50,478 bases of DNA from Leptospira adleri (GTDB lineage Bacteria > Spirochaetota > Leptospiria > Leptospirales > Leptospiraceae): the NCBI RefSeq assembly GCF_002811985.1, contig NZ_NPDU01000031.1, forward strand, positions 1 to 50,478, given 5' to 3'. Position numbers and translations under genes: made by a program. The notes under the pieces are model-generated. The model saw only the letters and a program-made list of their open reading frames with translations, did not search any database and was not told where the DNA came from. Of this stretch, positions 11,489-19,473 are shown one piece after another (position 1 is the stretch's first letter; each line of letters starts with the position of its first letter).

Positions 11489-12439
11489 CTAAAGATTGAA
11501 GGGAAAGTTAACGATAAAACCGATCGTCTGTAACTTCGCCGTGTTGTATCCTGCGTAAGTCTGGGAATAATAGAGGTTATAAAAATTACCGTACGAATCG
11601 GTAAAACCCAGAGAAGCCTCCGCGTTATGATAGTCTTCCCTTCTTCCCCAGGCGGGACGTTCGTTTTGTACCCAGAGATCGTAGAGATTCACCCCGGGAA
11701 TCGTATCCGGCACGGTTAAGTTCAGATAATTCAGGGGAGGCGCCTGCCTAGGGTCTGCGAAGGCGTAACCCCCTTGACCTTTCTGCCCTCTGGCACCGAT
11801 CGTAAAAAAGAAACTTTCAAAAAATCTTAAATAGAATCCGGAATAATAGAGAATGTCGTCCGGAACCGGGCTCTCCCTTCTTCGATAACTGAGTTCGCCT
11901 AACGCACCCAAACCGTAAAAATCGAAGTCCTTTGCGAGATAGAGATTGACCTCCCCTCCGTTCGCGCCGTCTCCGAGCGATTGCGGGTTACGATCATAGT
12001 CTCCCTTTTTAATCGCGCCCGCTCTCACCGAAATCGTGGGGATCCACCGTTTGTCATGGTCGAATTCGTCTACAACTTTATAACGGATTCCGATTCTGGT
12101 ATCCAAATAACCGTATTTATCCGGACTTTCCGGAATCTGCATGAGACCTCCATAACGATCCACTAATTTAGCTCTTCCTAATTTACCAAAACCGGTTCCG
12201 AAATCAACCGTGAGTCGATCCGTGATTCCGTATTCCAAGACCATATTTCCGGTGCTGATCCTGATATTGTCGTCGTAGTTCGCCTTTGTGTTTGCGAGAT
12301 ACGCCGAGTCGTATTCGGAGTGGATAAAGACCGTCCTTACCCACAACTGTCTCTGATACGGAGACCACGCCTGCTGCGCTTGAATTCCAGAAGCGGTCAA
12401 AAGCGTCAAACACCACAGAATTCCAAATCTATAATTCAT
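11489..12439 (-). CDS. Predicted outer-membrane beta-barrel protein
   Basis: A 316-residue protein with a signal peptide cleaved near ASGIQAQ/QAW. The mature part is rich in alternating aromatic/polar strands: VDFGTGFGKLG, LDTRIGIRYKV, FYLRFFESFFFTIGARG, FYNLYYSQTYAGY, ending TIGFIVNFPFNL. That pattern fits an outer-membrane barrel of perhaps 12-14 strands. No specific family is recognised. It sits between two tandem-rhodanese lipoprotein genes, 12 nt upstream of the second, so it may be a channel for the substrate of that exported sulfur/redox module (inference). No good Shine-Dalgarno is seen; an inverted repeat lies just upstream at 12461-12480. Confidence 0.65.
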   Translation of the reverse strand: MNYRFGILWCLTLLTASGIQAQQAWSPYQRQLWVRTVFIHSEYDSAYLANTKANYDDNIRISTGNMVLEYGITDRLTVDFGTGFGKLGRAKLVDRYGGLMQIPESPDKYGYLDTRIGIRYKVVDEFDHDKRWIPTISVRAGAIKKGDYDRNPQSLGDGANGGEVNLYLAKDFDFYGLGALGELSYRRRESPVPDDILYYSGFYLRFFESFFFTIGARGQKGQGGYAFADPRQAPPLNYLNLTVPDTIPGVNLYDLWVQNERPAWGRREDYHNAEASLGFTDSYGNFYNLYYSQTYAGYNTAKLQTIGFIVNFPFNL

Positions 12440-12460
12440 AATTCATACCAAATATTCATA

Positions 12461-12480
12461 ATTCTTAAACTTATAAGAAT
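12461..12480. promoter_or_regulatory. Inverted repeat upstream of the beta-barrel gene
   Basis: ATTCTTA and TAAGAAT (7 bp, perfect) are separated by 6 nt, 22 bp before the barrel gene's start. It is AT-rich, so an operator or promoter element is more likely than a terminator. It may also serve as the end of the upstream 122-residue gene. Confidence 0.35.
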
Positions 12481-12526
12481 CGGATTCTTCATGTTTCCGA
12501 TCCGTCAGACTTAGAGCGGAGACGGA

Positions 12527-12895
12527 TCATTCCTTTTTATCTTCGAGCTTTACGTTAAAGCGAACGCTCACGAAGTATTCAAGGGAATCCAACTGTTCGG
12601 GGGTCAACTTTCCCGCGAATTCTTCGAGGTTGATCCTTTGTTTTTCGCTGTTGGGCAAAGATCCTTGTAGGTATTCAAGGCGTATCTTTTGAGCGGATAT
12701 TTTAGCCGGGTCAGCGGCGGCCGTGATTTCTATCTCGCGATTGAATACGGATTTACCGAGATGATATTTTTCGCGGTCCTTTCCTTTGGGAATCTGAGCG
12801 ACTCCCCCTCCGCTAAATCCGCCTGAAGCAAAGGAAGGAATTGTCAAAACGCCTAATAGACCGACGAGTATGCTTAAAATAAAAAATTGTTTCAC
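12527..12895 (-). CDS. Small exported protein of unknown function
   Basis: A 122-residue protein starting with GTG at 12895, with GGAGA about 7 nt upstream. Its signal peptide is cleaved near PSFA/SGG. The mature protein is about 98 residues and has KYHLGKSVFNREIEI and LTPEQLDSLEYFVSVRF. The helix layout vaguely recalls small monoheme cytochrome c subunits (Y-x-L-G-K-x-x-F... L-x-x-x-Q-L-x-x-L-x-x-Y-V), but no CXXCH is present, so heme c is not expected. It lies between the first rhodanese lipoprotein and the beta-barrel gene and is probably part of the same exported module. Confidence 0.65.
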   Translation of the reverse strand: MKQFFILSILVGLLGVLTIPSFASGGFSGGGVAQIPKGKDREKYHLGKSVFNREIEITAAADPAKISAQKIRLEYLQGSLPNSEKQRINLEEFAGKLTPEQLDSLEYFVSVRFNVKLEDKKE

Positions 12896-12982
12896 TGCAA
12901 CTTCTCCGAAATGTATTTATCAAAGCAGGAACGCCGCGTCGTAATGACGCGACGTTTCAAAAAAATTCTTTTCTATTCCATT

Positions 12983-14413
12983 CTACTGAATCTTGTAATT
13001 CCAATCGTCAATGAGCGTCTGACGCGAAGTAGTCGCGTTCGGATTGACGACGGTTTTATAGTTGGCCGCGTTAGCCGCGTTGAACGTAGGTCCGCCTCCG
13101 GACCCGCCCGTGCTTACGGTCAAGTCCGCGGTGTCTGTTGCAAAAGGAGAACCTGCCGGAAGAGTTCTTTTTGTAGGATCCGGATGATTTGCAGAGAGAC
13201 CGTTCCATTCTATAAAAGAATTCTCATAGAATACGGTCGGCCGTCCGAGGATCACAAAAGTCGAGAGACCCGTAACCATCGATCTTGCGTTCGTCCTGCA
13301 ATAGTGGAGATAGGTTTGCCCTTGTTGATAACCGTTGGCCGAAGCGTTTTCCGCGTGTCCCCAACCGGAGGGGTTGGACCATAATGCAGCGATAGCCGCC
13401 TTCGATTTGAAACGTCCCGTGGTTTGATCTACCACTTGCAGCCAAGGCGCAAAGAATGCCCCTTTCAAATGTCCTTCCGTGAGCGCTTTTTTCGCCGCTT
13501 CGACTTCCGCGGCGTTTGTTCCATCAGCCGTCCCGACAAACTCGCGTTCGGTGGAAGTCGTGTTGTGTCTTGCGTCGGCGATGAATACGGAAGAAGTCAA
13601 TCCGGTCACGCCGTGAGAATTCGGATTTCGTACGATCTTGATCACGTTTTCAACGGGTTGAACGAGCACCGAGTTATCCACAGTACGAAGACTTTTTACG
13701 GAATACGTTCCGTCGTTAGGCGGAGAACTTTCAGTTCCGGAAGCGGTCAAATCGGATGCGGAGAATTGAGTACTAATCGGTCCGTCCAAAACCGCAACGT
13801 GTTTTGCATCCGCTCCCCAATAACGAAGCCAATACAATCCTCTACCGAGGGTTTGATAGTTGCCGCCCTTCGGAGAAGCGGAAGTTCCCGCGCCGGAATC
13901 GGTTCCTGCGGCAAAGACGACGAGATCTTTGGAAAGATCGATTCGATACAATTTTAGAAAAGCGTCAGTTCTCGCTCCATCGGGAAGACCGGTCTGTACG
14001 TTGTCGAACAAACCGTTGTTCCTTTTTTGCCTAAAGTTGATATCCGTTCCGCCGCCGTTCGGCCATGAATAAACGTTAACACCGCTGGTCGGTTTAATAA
14101 ATTCCTGACCGGCCGCTCCCGTATTCGATTGAAGGATGATCAGATTCCCCGATATCGAAGCCGGCTTCTGCCCGGCCCAATCGGATCTCCATCGATTGAT
14201 CGTTGTGGCGGTCACCAGACCGAACTCGTTGTTGTCGTAGTTATCGTATGATTCCACAGCGAGTTCCGCGGCGGTGTTAACCTTAACTCCGTTTGCGATG
14301 ATTCCAGCTATGGCCCAAAGGAGAACGTCGTCTTTTTTTTCCGATGGTTTGCAGGTTCCCAGAAACCCCGCAAGAGCCAGCACGATTCCAAATTTACCAA
14401 GTTTGCATTTCAT
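12983..14413 (-). CDS. Tandem-rhodanese lipoprotein (paralogue of the 10.0-11.5 kb gene)
   Basis: A 476-residue protein. The lipobox ends at C21 (GFLGTC). The N-terminal rhodanese-like half contains RGLYWLRYWGADAKHVAVLDG near 191-211. The C-terminal active domain has VFIADARHNTTSTEREFVG, GHLKGAFFAPW and the loop Y-C372-RTNARS, then FYENSFIEWNG. Organisation and spacing match the other lipoprotein rhodanese, including the shared N-terminal VNTAAELA/VNSAEEIA and NNEFGL/QNNFGL segments, so the two arose by duplication. It lacks the Gly-rich CGG tail. AAGGA precedes the ATG by 8 nt. It appears to be the first gene of the minus-strand module ending with the cytochrome at 8.8 kb. Confidence 0.85.
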   Translation of the reverse strand: MKCKLGKFGIVLALAGFLGTCKPSEKKDDVLLWAIAGIIANGVKVNTAAELAVESYDNYDNNEFGLVTATTINRWRSDWAGQKPASISGNLIILQSNTGAAGQEFIKPTSGVNVYSWPNGGGTDINFRQKRNNGLFDNVQTGLPDGARTDAFLKLYRIDLSKDLVVFAAGTDSGAGTSASPKGGNYQTLGRGLYWLRYWGADAKHVAVLDGPISTQFSASDLTASGTESSPPNDGTYSVKSLRTVDNSVLVQPVENVIKIVRNPNSHGVTGLTSSVFIADARHNTTSTEREFVGTADGTNAAEVEAAKKALTEGHLKGAFFAPWLQVVDQTTGRFKSKAAIAALWSNPSGWGHAENASANGYQQGQTYLHYCRTNARSMVTGLSTFVILGRPTVFYENSFIEWNGLSANHPDPTKRTLPAGSPFATDTADLTVSTGGSGGGPTFNAANAANYKTVVNPNATTSRQTLIDDWNYKIQ

Positions 14414-14522
14414 GGTTTTTTCCTTACGTTAGTTTCTCCCAGCGGGGTTTCATTGCCCAAAGGAAGTTTTCCCTAAGTTCGGATCGGAGGATTAGAATAC
14501 TAATATTTTTCCGTTTTAACAG

Positions 14523-14543
14523 ATTTATTATTTACTATAATAA
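14523..14543. promoter_or_regulatory. AT-rich inverted repeat in the rhodanese upstream region
   Basis: TTTATTA and TAATAAA, 7 bp each with a 7-nt spacer, lie about 110 bp before the first rhodanese lipoprotein start, in the AT-rich stretch 14500-14610. This gap must hold the promoter for the minus-strand module. A CATAACGTTAAT sequence at about 14595 carries a TAAC half-site like those near 15.5 and 20.06 kb. Confidence 0.3.
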
Positions 14544-14663
14544 ACAAGCATATTGACAATTTGTTAAAAATATTTCATCATATTTTGTCTAACGCATAAC
14601 GTTAATCCGAAATGGATCGTTTTGAACTGAATTATAATTTGAAAGTTTCAGAAGAATGAAAAG

Positions 14664-14681
14664 CGGATCCTCAAGGATCCG
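14664..14681 (-). terminator. Intrinsic terminator after the XRE-cupin gene
   Basis: CGGATCC-TTGA-GGATCCG read on the minus strand is a 7-bp perfect stem with a 4-nt loop, followed by CTTTTC. It sits 6 nt beyond the XRE-cupin stop, the expected place. The plus-strand side also has a short TTTTA run, so it could work in both directions. Confidence 0.7.
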
Positions 14682-14686
14682 ATCTT

Positions 14687-15295
14687 TTAGAGGCTTACGG
14701 AGGAGCTAATCCAAAACAGGAGCGCTTTGGAAGAGGAAGGATTGAAAATTTCTTGGAGATCTTGAGCGAGAAACACGGCCGTATCCCCCGGTGAAAGTAA
14801 ATTTTTCTTACCGCCGAAAACCAAACCGATCTCGCCTTCCACCAAGGAAACGGTTTGGGATTTTTGTTTTTGAAACCAGATCGGCAAAGGAAAACTTCCG
14901 GGAGACAATTCCACTTCCAAAAATTCGAGATGATTTTCCGAATCCTTATACAAAACACGGGCGCTCAACCTTTCCCTGTTTAGCGTAAGAATCTTCGATT
15001 CCTCCTTACGAAAGATCTTTGGGCTGTGCATCGAAACGTCGGGCAAAAATTCCGCAACCTGAGTTCGAAGCGCTTTGGATAATTTCCAAAGAATCGCGAT
15101 GCTCGGAGTCGTCTTTCCGGTCTCGATCAAGCCCAACATCCCACGGCTGACCTGCGCGATCTGGGCTACTTTTTCCATGGAGAGTCCAAGTTCCAATCTC
15201 CGCTTCCGAATCTTATCTCCGAGAAAACTTGTCAAAAAATCGTCAGGAACTTTTTCCGAAGGAGGAGTATCTGAATTATCTAAACTGCGAGCCAT
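14687..15295 (-). CDS. XRE-family regulator with C-terminal cupin domain
   Basis: About 202 residues from the ATG at 15295. An in-frame GTG at 15361 would add 22 more. The helix-turn-helix (LGDKIRKRRLELGLSMEKVA, then QVSRGMLGLIETGKTTPSI and LWKLSKAL) is followed by a cupin half (LEFLEVELSPGSFPLPIW, QTVSLVEGEIGLVFGGK, LLSPGDTAVFLA). This arrangement is typical of repressors that sense a small ligand. I prefer the inner ATG because a strong minus-strand terminator hairpin ends only 10 nt before the GTG. It is flanked by terminators on both sides, so it is probably monocistronic. Candidate operator half-sites (TATAAC) occur upstream of it and at the 20.06-kb divergent promoter. Confidence 0.85.
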   Translation of the reverse strand: MARSLDNSDTPPSEKVPDDFLTSFLGDKIRKRRLELGLSMEKVAQIAQVSRGMLGLIETGKTTPSIAILWKLSKALRTQVAEFLPDVSMHSPKIFRKEESKILTLNRERLSARVLYKDSENHLEFLEVELSPGSFPLPIWFQKQKSQTVSLVEGEIGLVFGGKKNLLSPGDTAVFLAQDLQEIFNPSSSKALLFWISSSVSL

Positions 15296-15370
15296 AACTG
15301 TTTGCAAAGGAAGCACCTCTTTTCTCGATTCTTTCCATCCCGCTTTGAAATTTCGCTTCACCCCATACTC

Positions 15371-15393
15371 AAAAAAAACCCGGGAATCCCGGG
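15371..15393 (-). terminator. Strong terminator or attenuator ahead of the XRE-cupin gene
   Basis: On the minus strand CCCGGG-ATT-CCCGGG (6 GC pairs, 3-nt loop) is followed by eight T residues. It lies about 150 nt beyond the stop of the GT-C gene at 15544 and directly before the XRE-cupin reading frame. It could end the GT-C transcript. If the XRE promoter lies further right, in the AT-rich 15440-15540 stretch, it would instead act as an attenuator in the leader. Confidence 0.7.
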
Positions 15394-15500
15394 GTAGAAA
15401 AGGGTCTTTTTCAGAGAAAGTTAGAGTTAGGACGGATCCAGTGAAGAACCCGTCAAGCAGATAATTTTTCTAAGATATTAGAAAGTCAATTCATATTTCA

Positions 15501-15526
15501 ATATAACATACAGATATGAGTTATAT
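15501..15526. promoter_or_regulatory. Candidate operator: ATATAAC...GTTATAT inverted repeat
   Basis: Perfect 7-bp arms ATATAAC (15501-15507) and GTTATAT (15520-15526) are separated by 12 nt, in an AT-rich region between the GT-C stop and the XRE-cupin gene. The half-site TATAAC is the same as in the paired sites at 20058-20087. Autoregulation by the XRE-cupin protein is a reasonable guess but unproven. Confidence 0.4.
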
Positions 15527-15543
15527 ATTGGATCTATTGACAA

Positions 15544-16869
15544 CTATCTTGTCCTTTTTGACAAAAATTTTGGAAGAATTAAGGAAAGAAAAACTAAAGA
15601 ATACTCTAAAAGCAGAACCCAAAGCGGATTTTCATAAAGTTGCAGTTGGGTCGAAGAGGAAAGGGTTTTACCAGAAATATACGATAAAATGACCACTCCG
15701 CAAAATACGATTCCGGGAAAATTTTCGCTTCGAATCCAAAAGAAAAGAGCCCAGAGCAGATACCATGGATTCACAACGGGACTCAAAAGAAAAAACCAAA
15801 GAAAACTTTTTCCGAGGGCGCTCTCGTCTCCGTCGTTAAATTCTTTGAGGAAAAAAAGGCCGAGCGTTCCCCAGAGACCAAGACAAAAAACTCCAATCGA
15901 CCAAACAGGAACGGACACAAATATGATCCTTCCAAAAATCCACTTTAGAAAAGTGTAAAGTGATGAGTTAAACTCCCAGCTTTCTAAAAAGATCGCAAGC
16001 CCGTCTTCTCCCACTCCCCCGCGCATCCCGAAAAAAATATACGGCGCCAAGAGTGTAAAAAAGAAGGCAATCAGGAATGAAACTCGTTTTGTTCGGATCA
16101 GACAGAACGGTAATAAGATCCAAGCAAAAATTTTGACTCCACACGCGACTCCAAGACAAACTCCCGCAATCCAATTTTGTTTTCTCTCTTTGTAAATATA
16201 AGCTCCGCAAAGTAAGACGAGCCCGAAAAAATCGGGATGAGCTTGGATATAGGTTTCGACGATCAGCAAGGGAAACCAAAATAGAATTCGAAATTCTTTT
16301 TGTGTGAAGTTTTTTCGAAGCAACCACCACCCTAAGATCTCTATCAAAAAATACAAACACTTGAGACAAACGAGAGAACCCGGAACCAAATACGCCGAGA
16401 TACAAAATAGGATCTGTAAGGTCGGTCCGTAGATCGTCGGAACCTCCGGATGATTGATCCTGCTCAGGATCTCAACGGTCCAAATCGGAAGTCCCCGGTC
16501 TGAAAAAAAAGATGCGGGAGATTTTCCGTAAGGAGAACCGGTCTCCAGCGTTTGATAACCGTCCCATAAAAATCGAGCCCAGTCGTCTTCCCAGACTGGA
16601 AAGGTAAAAATTGCCGTTAGACGAAATAGGATTCCCCAAAACCATATACGATTCCATTCTTTCCCGTCTTCGGTTTTCTTTCTTGGATTTAGCATCGGTA
16701 GCAAAACGATTCCAAATAGGATCAGATATACGCTTATATAAAGAATCAGTCCCCCCAATCCCGGTATGCTTTTCCAAAAAAGAAAGAGTACTACGTATAG
16801 CAGAAAAGAAACCGGTCCGGTAAAATCGCCATACTTCGGGCTTGAAAACAAAAGCGGTCGTTTTATCAC
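15544..16869 (-). CDS. GT-C type membrane glycosyltransferase (first of two)
   Basis: A 441-residue protein with about 10-12 hydrophobic segments. Just after the second or third segment it carries VWEDDWARFLWDG, the acidic first-loop motif of GT-C (mannosyl/DUF2029-like) transferases that use polyprenyl-phosphate sugars. Later segments include HPDFFGLVLLCGAYIY, GVACGVKIFAWILLPF and FFLLSPVVNPWYLLWALFFW. It is a paralogue of the 23.15-24.57 kb gene, which has EDVFRFLWDG and TTVHPWYILSLLVF at the same places. Acceptor and sugar are unknown; the active site would face the periplasm. It starts with GTG and is divergent from the methyltransferase gene on its right. Confidence 0.75.
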   Translation of the reverse strand: MIKRPLLFSSPKYGDFTGPVSFLLYVVLFLFWKSIPGLGGLILYISVYLILFGIVLLPMLNPRKKTEDGKEWNRIWFWGILFRLTAIFTFPVWEDDWARFLWDGYQTLETGSPYGKSPASFFSDRGLPIWTVEILSRINHPEVPTIYGPTLQILFCISAYLVPGSLVCLKCLYFLIEILGWWLLRKNFTQKEFRILFWFPLLIVETYIQAHPDFFGLVLLCGAYIYKERKQNWIAGVCLGVACGVKIFAWILLPFCLIRTKRVSFLIAFFFTLLAPYIFFGMRGGVGEDGLAIFLESWEFNSSLYTFLKWIFGRIIFVSVPVWSIGVFCLGLWGTLGLFFLKEFNDGDESALGKSFLWFFLLSPVVNPWYLLWALFFWIRSENFPGIVFCGVVILSYISGKTLSSSTQLQLYENPLWVLLLEYSLVFLSLILPKFLSKRTR

Positions 16870-16931
16870 AGAAGACTCCGTCGTTTTGAGTGGACAAAGA
16901 AACGGATCAAAAGAATTCTATTGATTGCATT

Positions 16932-18023
16932 ATGAAGAAAACGATCCATGAGATTTTGAATCGGGATTCGAGGGAAACCTTTCCTATCGACTCGGAGACC
17001 GTGGATTTGATTCTTACTTCTCCTCCGTATCCTATGATCGAGATGTGGGATGAGCTTTTTTTCGGTTTTTCGGAGGAGATTCGGGAGAGCCTGTTTTCGA
17101 ACCCGAATCTTTCTTTTGAAAAAATGCACCTGGAATTGGACAAGGTCTGGAAGGAATCGTTTCGTGTTTTGAAAGAAGGCGGTTTTTTCATAGTCAACAT
17201 CGGAGACGCCACCCGGAAAACGGAATCCGGTTTTCAAATTTTTATGAATCACGCTCGTGTGATCCAAGGTTGCAACTCGCTCGGGTTTCAAAGCCTTCCG
17301 GGTATCCTCTGGAGAAAACAAACCAATTCCCCGAATAAATTTATGGGTTCGGGGATGTTGCCGGCGGGAGCGTATGTAACCTTAGAGCATGAGCACATTC
17401 TAATATTCAGAAAAGGGAATAAACGAAAATTCTCCACCAAGCCGGAAAAATTGGCGAGGGCGCAAAGCGCGTTTTTTTGGGAGGAGCGTAATCTTTGGTT
17501 TTCGGACCTCTGGGATTTTAAGGGAAAAAAACAGGGATTGGATTCTTCGGCAGGAAGAGAAAGAAGCGCGGCGTATCCTCTGGAACTTGCTAATCGAATC
17601 GTTCAAATGTATTCTCTCAAAGGGGATTTGGTTTTGGATCCTTTTCTCGGAACGGGAACCACAACTCTTGCCGCAATCGGAAACTGTAGGAACTCCGTAG
17701 GTTTCGATCTGGATTCCGATCTTCTTCAAAATCCGTTTCAGGATCTGTCCTCTCTTCCGGAGAAACTCAATCGCACGATTGAAAAAAGGAAAACGAATCA
17801 CGATCTTTTCGTAAAAGCGAGAATCGAAGACGGGAAATCGTTTCTTCACTTCAATCAAAATCTTCAAACACAGGTCGTGACCAATCAGGAAAAATTTCTG
17901 ACTTTAGAAAAAATCACCCGGATCCAAAAAACCGCAGAAAACAAAATCGAAGTCGATTATTCCCCGCTCTATCACGCGGTCGCGCCTCCGCAACTGGAAC
18001 CGGCTCCGGCGGTACAGCCGTAA
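16932..18023 (+). CDS. DNA methyltransferase, beta class (N4-cytosine/N6-adenine)
   Basis: About 363 residues from the ATG at 16932. An in-frame GTG at 16890 would add 14 residues but would leave only 20 bp to the divergent gene. The catalytic motif TSPPYPM (29-35) precedes the SAM motif DPFLGTGTT (236-244), the beta-class order, with the target-recognition region between. The C-terminal 100 residues have no assigned domain and end in a proline-rich tail (PPQLEPAPAVQP). No restriction enzyme gene is adjacent. Its last 52 nt overlap, tail to tail, the 3' end of the ArsS gene. The TSPPY form favours N4-cytosine methylation, but this is not decisive. Confidence 0.85.
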   Translation: MKKTIHEILNRDSRETFPIDSETVDLILTSPPYPMIEMWDELFFGFSEEIRESLFSNPNLSFEKMHLELDKVWKESFRVLKEGGFFIVNIGDATRKTESGFQIFMNHARVIQGCNSLGFQSLPGILWRKQTNSPNKFMGSGMLPAGAYVTLEHEHILIFRKGNKRKFSTKPEKLARAQSAFFWEERNLWFSDLWDFKGKKQGLDSSAGRERSAAYPLELANRIVQMYSLKGDLVLDPFLGTGTTTLAAIGNCRNSVGFDLDSDLLQNPFQDLSSLPEKLNRTIEKRKTNHDLFVKARIEDGKSFLHFNQNLQTQVVTNQEKFLTLEKITRIQKTAENKIEVDYSPLYHAVAPPQLEPAPAVQP

Positions 18024-19015
18024 CAGTGCTCCGCAACTCGAATCGTTCTTTTTAACAAAAGTTCGCCGTCGTAGTCTCGTATATTCTGTATTTTTCCGCC
18101 GACCTTCATATCCAACATCTGATTGAAGTCGCAATCGTAGAGGGAGCCGTCGTATCCTACGCTAAGAGTATTTTTGCACATAACGCCTAAAGCCGCCGAA
18201 GGATTGAAGGAATTCACCAGCTTTTCCAAATAGTTTTCTATGTTTCCGCTTTCACGCAGGTATTCCAAATATCTAGAAATCGGCATATTCGTAATCGTGA
18301 ATAAAGAATTGAACTGGATTCCGTACTCTTTAAGGAGCGAATTTTTAAATTCCTTTTCTAAGGATCCTTGAGCAGCGGGTAAAAATGCGCCTGCTGGATT
18401 GTAAACAAGATTGAGAAACAATCCAGAGTTCGGAATTCCGTACCCGACCGAGTTCAGCCGTTTGAGCGCCTCGATCGATCGATCGAAAACACCTTCACCT
18501 CTCTGAGAATCGGTTCTTCTTTTCTCAAAATAAGGAAGACTGGACACGACCTCCACCTGGTTTTCGGCGTAAAATCGCGGAAGATCCGCATAACGCGCAC
18601 CCGCAAGCAGGATCGTCAGATTACAACGAACCATCGCTTTTTTTCCGAGTTTACGTATTTCCTCTACGAGCCAGCGAAATTCAGGATTCATTTCCGGAGC
18701 TCCGCCGGTTATATCCACGATCGAAATGGAACTCGTGGCAAGAACGCTCAAACATTCGAGCATCGTATCCTTACTCATACTTTCCTTTCGATCGGGCCCC
18801 GCGTCCACATGACAGTGTTTACACGTTTGGTTGCAAAGTTTACCCAAATTCATCTGAAAGATTTCGGTGGGAATCGGATGCAGAGCCCCTACTTTGGTTT
18901 GTTCCAGTTTATCGGAAAAAGACGGAAGATTCTTATGATCAAAGACATCTTTCAATATCCGAAGTTGTCGCTCCGGTGAAGAGAGTTCACTCCCCCGTGA
19001 TTGTAAGGATTTCAT
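17972..19015 (-). CDS. arsS: Arsenosugar biosynthesis radical SAM protein (ArsS family)
   Basis: A 347-residue radical SAM enzyme. The [4Fe-4S] motif is C61-NQT-C65-KH-C68, in the context MNLGKLCNQTCKHCHVDAGP. The C-terminal SPASM-like/DUF3641 part has MCKNTLSVGYDGSLYDCDFN and ends in the Cys-rich HCYGCTAGAGSSCGGATA typical of ArsS. ArsS is thought to build the 5'-deoxyadenosyl-arsenic bond of arsenosugars from methylated arsenic. Some relatives are selenoproteins; this one has cysteines and no internal TGA. No ArsM methyltransferase gene lies in the window. It follows the AhpD-like gene by 29 nt and shares its operon. Confidence 0.85.
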   Translation of the reverse strand: MKSLQSRGSELSSPERQLRILKDVFDHKNLPSFSDKLEQTKVGALHPIPTEIFQMNLGKLCNQTCKHCHVDAGPDRKESMSKDTMLECLSVLATSSISIVDITGGAPEMNPEFRWLVEEIRKLGKKAMVRCNLTILLAGARYADLPRFYAENQVEVVSSLPYFEKRRTDSQRGEGVFDRSIEALKRLNSVGYGIPNSGLFLNLVYNPAGAFLPAAQGSLEKEFKNSLLKEYGIQFNSLFTITNMPISRYLEYLRESGNIENYLEKLVNSFNPSAALGVMCKNTLSVGYDGSLYDCDFNQMLDMKVGGKIQNIRDYDGELLLKRTIRVAEHCYGCTAGAGSSCGGATA

Positions 19016-19044
19016 TCTTTTTTATTCCTTAAACTTCCGTAAAA

Positions 19045-19383
19045 TCACATTCCGAGTTGTTTGACCTTATTCATCATCTGTACCGAATGTACAAGAGACG
19101 CCCCGCCTCGAATCGCAGCCGCTACGTGAACCGCTTCCATAAGTCCGGCTTCACTCACTCCTTTTTCGAGAGTGTCGGTCGTATATGCGTCGATACAATA
19201 GGGACATTGAATCGCGTGCGATACTGCGAGAGCGATGAGAGATTTTTCGCGGGCGGTCAAAGCCCCGTCCGCAAAAACGTCTCCATAATAATCAAAAAAC
19301 TTCTTCGCAAGATTGGGCTGAAATTCCCCGATATTTCCGAATTTTTTGAGATCGTCCGGTACGTAGTAACTTTCCTTAGACAT
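19045..19383 (-). CDS. AhpD-like carboxymuconolactone decarboxylase-family protein, arsenosugar-associated
   Basis: A 112-residue protein with the AhpD redox motif C60-PY-C63 in SLIALAVSHAIQCPYCIDAY, followed by AVHVAAAIRGGASLVH. Its length and N-terminus (YYVPDDLKKFGNIGEFQPNL) fit the peroxidase-like family repeatedly found beside arsS. Likely role: a cytoplasmic thiol redox partner in arsenic/organoarsenic handling (family association; the reaction is not established). An AAGGAAATTA sequence precedes the ATG. It lies between the DUF4395 gene (90 nt upstream) and arsS (29 nt downstream). Confidence 0.85.
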   Translation of the reverse strand: MSKESYYVPDDLKKFGNIGEFQPNLAKKFFDYYGDVFADGALTAREKSLIALAVSHAIQCPYCIDAYTTDTLEKGVSEAGLMEAVHVAAAIRGGASLVHSVQMMNKVKQLGM

Positions 19384-19473
19384 TAATTTCCTTTCCCTTG
19401 TAAGTATTTCCGTAAAATTCGATTTCGCTTAACAATCTGCGTTTTGGAAACGATCCTGTTTCGCTTTGTAAAA

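Noticed and set aside
17972..18100. Selenocysteine in ArsS, as in some relatives
   Set aside because: The frame is open to its normal stop, and the C-terminal positions are cysteine codons; no internal TGA.
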